DNA of 11,271 nt, taken from positions 1 to 11,271 of the forward strand of contig RKAY01000109.1 in the NCBI GenBank assembly GCA_014846205.1, read 5' to 3'. The notes beneath the pieces are model-generated. The model saw only the letters and a list, made by a program, of their open reading frames with translations. It ran no database searches and was not told the origin of the DNA. Below, one piece after another: positions 7,589 to 11,271 of this stretch (the first letter of the stretch is position 1; each line of letters opens with the position of its first letter). The DNA comes from Collinsella aerofaciens. Lineage in GTDB: Bacteria; Actinomycetota; Coriobacteriia; Coriobacteriales; Coriobacteriaceae. The translations under genes and the position numbers were made by a program.

Positions 7589-7735
7589 TTTGTTGGTATC
7601 GCCTACGATTATGCCGAACGTATAAAGGGGGGTTCCCGGCATCTGTCGTGTGTGCTACGACCTCACGCCCAAGCCCGTCGGCACCGTTGAGTGGGAGTAA
7701 GCTTCTACTCTTTTGGACGAATTGCATTGACGGAG

Positions 7736-7769
7736 AAGGGGTCCCGCGCAAACGTGTGCGGGACCCCTT
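7736..7769 (-). terminator. 15-bp hairpin terminator of the two-component operon
   Basis: Positions 7736-7750 pair with 7755-7769 in a 15-bp GC-rich stem (one G-U pair) with the four-base loop AACG. It begins 6 bases after the histidine kinase stop. On the minus strand the stem is followed by TTCTCC, a poor U-tract. On the plus strand it is followed by TTTCGTTTT. The stem is long enough to work as a terminator or 3' stabilising hairpin for the kinase transcript. Confidence 0.7.
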
Positions 7770-7774
7770 TCGTT

Positions 7775-8926
7775 TTACTGATTGGTTAACGCTGCAGATC
7801 GTTTTGGAAGACTTACGAGCATGGTGGTCCCGTTCTCGGAACTTGCTTCGACCTCTGCAGCGCCACCGTGAAGCGCTGCAATCTCCCAAACGAGCGCTAG
7901 CCCGAGTCCTGCGCCGCCGTATGCCCTGCTGCGGGATTTATCCAGACGAAAGAACGGCTGGAAGATGCTCTCTCGGTACTGCTTGGGTATTCCCGGGCCC
8001 TGGTCCTCGACTCGCAGGAACACGCGGCTGTTGTTGTCGCAGATGGAGACGTTGACAGTCGAGCCGGGGCGGCTGTAACGGATGGCATTTTCGACCAGGT
8101 TAAACACCAGCCGATAGAGGAGCGTGTCGCTCCCGATTACTAAAGCGTCTCCAGCACAATTGAGGGCTATGCCCTTATTTTCGGCAAGTGGCGCAAGGTC
8201 GGTGAGGACCTCTTCGGACAAGGGACCAAGTTCCACATCGTCCTCGCAAGGAACGCTGCGCAGCTCACTCATCTCGAGCAATACCTTGGCCATTCGAGAC
8301 ATGCGCTCGGTTTGTTCTTGTAGCAGGCCGAGCAGCTCGGCTGTTTCGGGTTGCAAACCGGAGTGTTCGGAGATGAATAGTTCAATCTGTGCTTGCATAA
8401 GGGCGAGCGGGGTGCGCAGCTCGTGTGCGGCGTTGCCGGTAAACTGACGCTGTGCAGAGAACCCTTCGCCAAGACGAGCGATCATGTCGTTGAAAGAGGC
8501 GCTGCATCGTTGTAGCTCGGTGGGCACATCTTCATTGAGTCTGATTTCGCTTAGGTTGTCAGGTTGCACACGCTCAACCTGAGCTGCAAAAGCCCGTAGC
8601 GGTTTGAGTGCACGGCCGCTCACAAAGTATGCCAGCGCGCCGCCAAGGAGTGTGACTCCAGTCGTGATGCACCAGGCTGTCGTGCCAAAAGACTCCTGTG
8701 CGTCGTTTACGACGATCGTGACCTTGTCATCGAGGGCTGCTTTCGTTGGGTCGAACGCCTGGAGCGAATCTTCGCCGGTTGCGTTAAAGGCCGAGATGTC
8801 GCTGCCGATGGCATCCATGTAGCGCATGCCCGTATAGCCGACCAGGCAGTTCGTCAGCACGCATGCCGCACACGTGAGCAGTGCCGTCATGATCGTTATG
8901 CGCCATTGCAGCGAAAGCCCTTTCAT
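7775..8926 (-). CDS. Membrane sensor histidine kinase (HAMP, HisKA, HATPase_c)
   Basis: A 383-residue sensor kinase that would phosphorylate the response regulator encoded just upstream. Order of parts: transmembrane helix about 10-33, a short extracytoplasmic loop about 34-82, a second transmembrane helix about 84-103, HAMP linker about 104-156, then dimerisation and phosphoacceptor helix with NAAHELRTPLA (phosphorylated His168), N-box around N276-N280 (FNLVENAIRYS), G1 box DQGPG at 308-312, and G2 box GGAGLGL at 337-343. All catalytic motifs are intact. The sensing loop has no recognised fold and no cysteine; cysteines 19, 22, 27 and 86 lie inside the membrane helices. The ATG overlaps the regulator's stop by 4 bases (ATGA), with GGAGG at 8934-8938 seven bases upstream, so the two are translationally coupled. 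The signal is unknown; the divergent redox operon suggests an envelope redox or thiol cue, which is an inference. Confidence 0.95.
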   Translation of the reverse strand: MKGLSLQWRITIMTALLTCAACVLTNCLVGYTGMRYMDAIGSDISAFNATGEDSLQAFDPTKAALDDKVTIVVNDAQESFGTTAWCITTGVTLLGGALAYFVSGRALKPLRAFAAQVERVQPDNLSEIRLNEDVPTELQRCSASFNDMIARLGEGFSAQRQFTGNAAHELRTPLALMQAQIELFISEHSGLQPETAELLGLLQEQTERMSRMAKVLLEMSELRSVPCEDDVELGPLSEEVLTDLAPLAENKGIALNCAGDALVIGSDTLLYRLVFNLVENAIRYSRPGSTVNVSICDNNSRVFLRVEDQGPGIPKQYRESIFQPFFRLDKSRSRAYGGAGLGLALVWEIAALHGGAAEVEASSENGTTMLVSLPKRSAALTNQ

Positions 8927-9597
8927 TCTCCATCCTCCATAACGTAGCCCTCTCCAATCCGATTGCGAATCGGGTCGTATCCCAAAGCGCCGCGCAACTT
9001 TTTTCGGAGCGACGAGATGTGAACGCGGGTTGCGTTGCTAAAGCTGTTCACGGTGCTATCCCAAACGTGCTCTATAAGCTCCTCTTGGCTTACCGGTCGC
9101 CCCTGATTAAGCATCAGGTATTCCAAGATTCCCGTTTCCTTGCGTGTAAGAGATAGAGCCTCACTGTCCACGGAGGCGATGCGCGCCTTGGTGTCAAAGC
9201 TGAGCTTTCCGCAGGTTAATACTATGTCGCTTTGTGCAAAGCGCCTGAGGGTAAGGTTGCGGATCCTTGCCGCAAGCTCGTCCAGATGAAACGGCTTGGT
9301 AAGGTAATCGTTGGCGCCGGCATCGAGTCCAGCGACTTTATCGGATACTTCGCCACGCGCGGACAGAATCAGAACCTTGGTCTCGCAGTCGGTTTTCCTA
9401 AGTTCTCTGAGCACGGTCATGCCGTTGATACGGGGGAGATTGAGGTCAAGCACCACGAGGTCAAAGACTTCGACGCCCAGCAGGTCGAGCGCCCCCCGTC
9501 CATCGTGGCAGCAGTCGACGCTGTATGCCAGGTTTCGCAGGCTGCGTGCGATCGTGTCGCACAGCGCCCGCTCGTCTTCGACGATCAAAATACGCAT
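8923..9597 (-). CDS. OmpR/PhoB-family response regulator
   Basis: A 224-residue two-component response regulator. The receiver domain (1-115) has acidic residues E7-D8, the phosphoacceptor D51 in VLDLNLP, S79 in the ILSAR switch position, and K101 in LTKPF. The winged-helix DNA-binding domain (about 125-222) shows the OmpR-type order LSLTRKETGILEYLMLNQGR, then a recognition helix around NATRVHISSLRKKLRG, and ends IRNRIGEGYVM. The start is the ATG at 9597, with AAGGAG at 9604-9609 six bases upstream; an in-frame ATG at 9615 would add six residues (MCKETV) and place that ribosome site inside the gene. It heads an operon with the histidine kinase and is divergent from the small CXXC protein gene across 90 bases, the usual layout for a regulator that controls its neighbour. 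The pair is of the QseBC/PmrAB-like architectural class by length; no specific ortholog is claimed. Confidence 0.95.
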   Translation of the reverse strand: MRILIVEDERALCDTIARSLRNLAYSVDCCHDGRGALDLLGVEVFDLVVLDLNLPRINGMTVLRELRKTDCETKVLILSARGEVSDKVAGLDAGANDYLTKPFHLDELAARIRNLTLRRFAQSDIVLTCGKLSFDTKARIASVDSEALSLTRKETGILEYLMLNQGRPVSQEELIEHVWDSTVNSFSNATRVHISSLRKKLRGALGYDPIRNRIGEGYVMEDGE

Positions 9598-9627
9598 AAC
9601 AGTCTCCTTGCACATTCCAAATCGCGC

Positions 9628-9655
9628 TTAACACGGATTTTATGGTCGATATGGT
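9628..9655 (+). promoter_or_regulatory. Candidate promoter of the CXXC / 4Fe-4S / lipoprotein operon
   Basis: A -35 box TTAACA (9628-9633) and a -10 box TATGGT (9650-9655) are 16 bases apart. Transcription would begin near 9662, giving a leader of about 26 bases that includes the AAAGGAG ribosome site. The -10 box overlaps the second of three ATGGTC repeats, so a protein bound there could block or alter this promoter. Confidence 0.45.
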
Positions 9656-9664
9656 CCAATGGTC
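9642..9664. repeat. Three tandem copies of ATGGTC in the divergent promoter region
   Basis: ATGGTC occurs at 9642-9647, 9651-9656 and 9659-9664, with 9- and 8-base periods. The copies lie between the response regulator gene and the divergent redox operon. OmpR-type regulators usually bind tandem direct repeats, so these are candidate sites for the neighbouring regulator. On the minus strand they lie just upstream of a possible -10 box TAAAAT (9637-9642) that has no good -35 box. Confidence 0.45.
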
Positions 9665-9672
9665 GCGTAACG

Positions 9673-9679
9673 AAAGGAG
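9673..9679 (+). promoter_or_regulatory. Ribosome binding site that points to a TTG start
   Basis: AAAGGAG lies 8 bases before the TTG at 9688. The in-frame GTG at 9679 overlaps the motif itself and cannot be used with it. The next in-frame ATG (9745) would remove most of the membrane helix. Confidence 0.7.
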
Positions 9680-9687
9680 TGGTCAGG

Positions 9688-9834
9688 TTGTTCAAAGCGG
9701 TAAAGCCCGTGGTACAGGTCGCTTTGTTGATCGTCGGAATTGCCATGGTGTGCTTTGGCGCTATGCGTGGCGAGGCGGATGCCGTGCTGGCCAAGGCGAT
9801 TAGGCTGTGCTTGGAGTGTATCGGAATTGGATAA
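9688..9834 (+). CDS. Small CXXC membrane protein, CD1871A family
   Basis: A 48-residue protein that standard length cut-offs would miss, because it begins with TTG (9688) rather than ATG. It has two lysines at residues 3 and 6, one hydrophobic helix (about 8-25: VVQVALLIVGIAMVCFG), then RGEADAVLAKAIRLCLECIGIG with a CXXC pair at Cys41 and Cys44. The pattern RGE..., KAI..C..CIGIG at the extreme C-terminus matches, from memory, the CD1871A family of CXXC motif proteins known from Clostridia. The positive N-terminus suggests the CXXC end faces outward at the membrane surface. The gene overlaps the following 4Fe-4S gene by 8 bases. A role as a thiol relay between the 4Fe-4S protein and the downstream lipoprotein is inferred; no function is established to my knowledge. 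Confidence 0.82.
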   Translation: MFKAVKPVVQVALLIVGIAMVCFGAMRGEADAVLAKAIRLCLECIGIG

Positions 9835-10729
9835 AAGAGAAAACGCTGCGTCGCATGTTTTGGCCCGATTTCGAGGATTCATTCAGGCGGCGGCGACGCT
9901 GGTTACCAATATTCACCTGCCCAACTTTGCCAAGGGTGGTATCTACCAGGGTGCGGGAAAAACAGTTTGTGTACCTGGGCTTAACTGTTATTCGTGCCCC
10001 GCGGCATCGGGTGCGTGCCCCATCGGGTCGTTCCAGTCGGTGGTGGGTTCATCCAAGTTCAACTTTTCTTACTACGTTACCGGTACGCTCATTTTGCTCG
10101 GCGTGCTGCTGGGACGCTTTGTATGCGGCTTTCTGTGCCCGTTTGGCTGGCTTCAGGAGCTGCTTCATAAGATTCCCGGCAAAAAGCTTTCGACAAAAAG
10201 GCTCAAGGCGCTTACGTATATCAAATACTTCGTGCTGCTGTTTGCCGTGGTAGTGCTGCCCGTGCTGGTGGTCAACGATCTGGGGATGGGGGACCCGTTC
10301 TTTTGTAAATACGTCTGCCCGCAGGGCGTGCTCGAGGGCGCCATTCCTCTGGCCATTGCCAATGCCGGCATTCGATCTGCGTTGGGCCAACTCTTTACTT
10401 GGAAACTTGCTGTTCTCATTGCCGTGGTGCTGCTAAGCGTTTTGTTCTACCGCCCCTTCTGCAAATGGATTTGTCCGCTCGGCGCATTCTATGCGCTCAT
10501 GAATAAGGTGTCCCTACTGGGGATTCGGGTCGATGCATGCAAATGCGTCTCGTGTGGCAAGTGTTCAAAGGTTTGTCAGATGGACGTCGATGTGGTTCGC
10601 GCGCCCAATCATGCCGAATGCATCCGGTGCGGAAAGTGCATCGGGGCCTGCCCCGTCGATGCCATCAGCTATCGCTATGGCCTGGATGTACCGGCAGAAA
10701 AGCTCTCCCTGACCGCTGATAAAAAGTAA
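9827..10729 (+). CDS. Polytopic 4Fe-4S electron-transfer membrane protein (NapH/CcoG-like)
   Basis: A predicted 300-residue integral membrane iron-sulfur protein. Four transmembrane helices are likely (about 16-33, 81-99, 131-149, 192-208). Cysteines fall in clusters: C48, C54, C57, C64 after helix 1; C100/C104-Pro after helix 2; C160/C164-Pro after helix 3; C212/C216-Pro after helix 4; and a C-terminal ferredoxin-like domain with two full CxxCxxCxxxC motifs (C240-C250 and C265-C275). The positive-inside rule puts both ends in the cytoplasm, so the C48-C64 and C160/C164 clusters face outward. This suits electron flow from cytoplasmic ferredoxin-type donors to an outer thiol partner. The start is taken as TTG at 9827, 10 bases after GGAG (9813-9816) and overlapping the small CXXC gene by 8 bases; the longer in-frame ATG at 9740 would run through most of that gene. 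The start is less certain than the identity. NapH, CcoG and RdxA share the fold, but none of their usual partners is present. Confidence 0.9.
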   Translation: MDKRENAASHVLARFRGFIQAAATLVTNIHLPNFAKGGIYQGAGKTVCVPGLNCYSCPAASGACPIGSFQSVVGSSKFNFSYYVTGTLILLGVLLGRFVCGFLCPFGWLQELLHKIPGKKLSTKRLKALTYIKYFVLLFAVVVLPVLVVNDLGMGDPFFCKYVCPQGVLEGAIPLAIANAGIRSALGQLFTWKLAVLIAVVLLSVLFYRPFCKWICPLGAFYALMNKVSLLGIRVDACKCVSCGKCSKVCQMDVDVVRAPNHAECIRCGKCIGACPVDAISYRYGLDVPAEKLSLTADKK

Positions 10730-10747
10730 AACAAGCTTCGACAAAAC

Positions 10748-10752
10748 GGAGG
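10748..10752 (+). promoter_or_regulatory. Ribosome binding site that sets the third operon gene's start
   Basis: GGAGG lies 7 bases before the ATG at 10760, while the ATG at 10754 is only 1 base away and so is unlikely to be used. The two differ by two residues. Confidence 0.75.
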
Positions 10753-10759
10753 AATGACC

Positions 10760-11271
10760 ATGAAGCTCTCTAAGATTGCGGCCCTGTTTATGGTGCCGGT
10801 GCTGGCCTTGTGTCTTGTGGCGTGTTCGGCACCTGGTGGCAATGCGAGCGAATCTGCGGACTCCGATCCTAAGATTGCGGAGCTCATCGCGCAGGAGCCG
10901 ACCAATGCCGACGAGGCCGCCGAGCTGTATGCAAAGCTCATGCAGAAGGAGAACGATATCCTTTCGAGTGACAACGCACTATGGGAAAAGGTATTCAGTG
11001 CGGCAAATAAAGACTCGGCAATGATTGAGGACGGCAGCAATTACGGCGATTTCCTGCTCAAGACCATCGACGGCGCCAAGGATGAGTTTACGGCGGATGA
11101 GCTTAAGATGCTCAAGGCTGGTGCGCAGCAGATCAAGGAGATCGAGGACAAGCTCGAGAGCTTGGAGAAGGAGTTCCCCGGCTGTGGAAACACGCCGAGC
11201 GCAGGCGAGAGTGTCGACGCTTCGGCCGCGGGTATGACGGCTGGCGCCAATGCTTCGAGCGAGGCGACGAA
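10760..11271 (+). CDS. Lipoprotein, probable N-terminal part of a TlpA-type thiol-disulfide protein (cut by window end)
   Basis: The first 170 codons of a lipoprotein gene open at the right edge. The signal peptide has the lipobox LVAC with the lipidated cysteine at residue 22. A long acidic, helical segment follows (about 36-140), with coiled-coil-like heptads near IKEIEDKLESLEKEF, then C142 in FPGCGN and an Ala/Ser/Gly linker. From memory, the pattern LMQKENDILSSDNALWEKVF with YGDFLL and a glutamate-rich helix pair resembles the N-terminal domain of TlpA-family redoxin lipoproteins found beside CD1871A and 4Fe-4S genes. The thioredoxin domain with its own CXXC would lie past the window end and is not seen, so the thiol role is inferred. 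The gene starts 30 bases after the 4Fe-4S gene on the same strand with no terminator between, which supports one operon. Confidence 0.72.
   Translation, partial: MKLSKIAALFMVPVLALCLVACSAPGGNASESADSDPKIAELIAQEPTNADEAAELYAKLMQKENDILSSDNALWEKVFSAANKDSAMIEDGSNYGDFLLKTIDGAKDEFTADELKMLKAGAQQIKEIEDKLESLEKEFPGCGNTPSAGESVDASAAGMTAGANASSEAT

Noticed and set aside
7526..7642. Upstream start of the LuxR-type protein at 7642
   Set aside because: The extra 39 residues do not resemble a regulator N-terminus and no ribosome site precedes them, while TTGGGAG at 7533-7539 fits the ATG at 7525.
1..11271. Mobile element, CRISPR array or prophage signs
   Set aside because: No transposase or integrase, no terminal inverted repeats with target duplications, and no regularly spaced repeats were seen.

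Overview
The window looks like chromosome of a GC-rich Gram-positive gut bacterium of the class Coriobacteriia, probably Collinsella or a close relative. This is inferred from several signs: Shine-Dalgarno-led genes with GC-rich third positions, lipoproteins with short Gram-positive signal peptides, a large surface protein ending in an LAxTG-type sortase signal next to a stand-alone LuxR-type regulator, and a DNA topoisomerase B subunit of the divergent Clostridia/Coriobacteria kind. No sequence search was possible, so the taxon is an inference.

Layout. (1) Positions 1-439, minus strand: the N-terminal 146 codons of a type IIA topoisomerase ATPase subunit (GyrB/ParE-like), cut by the window edge, with a good candidate promoter at 494-522. 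(2) Positions 440-870: a 431-base non-coding gap rich in small inverted repeats. (3) Positions 871-1887, plus strand: a single two-domain lipoprotein, followed by a strong intrinsic terminator at 1915-1950. (4) Positions 1998-6365, minus strand: a 1455-residue cell-wall-anchored protein with a twin-arginine-like signal peptide, beta-rich modules, 17 cysteines, a Gly/Ser spacer and an LAGTG sorting signal. (5) Positions 6521-7525, minus strand: a LuxR-type regulator with a helical N-terminal part, directly upstream of the surface protein and on the same strand. (6) Positions 7775-9597, minus strand: an OmpR-type response regulator and a HAMP histidine kinase whose genes overlap by 4 bases, closed by a 15-bp hairpin at 7736-7769. 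(7) Positions 9688-11271, plus strand, divergent from the two-component system: a 48-residue CXXC membrane peptide (CD1871A-type), a polytopic 4Fe-4S protein (NapH/CcoG-like), and the start of a lipoprotein that resembles the N-terminal part of TlpA-type thiol-disulfide proteins. The last gene is cut by the window end.

How the genes may work together. The rightmost three genes look like one operon for moving electrons across the membrane to an extracytoplasmic thiol protein. The 4Fe-4S protein has cysteine clusters predicted on both membrane faces, the small protein puts a CXXC next to the membrane, and the lipoprotein would be the outer thiol partner. The divergent two-component system shares a 90-bp intergenic region with this operon. 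That region holds three copies of ATGGTC, a plausible control site. This module is the most interesting part of the window. A second unit is the LuxR regulator with the large sortase-anchored surface protein.
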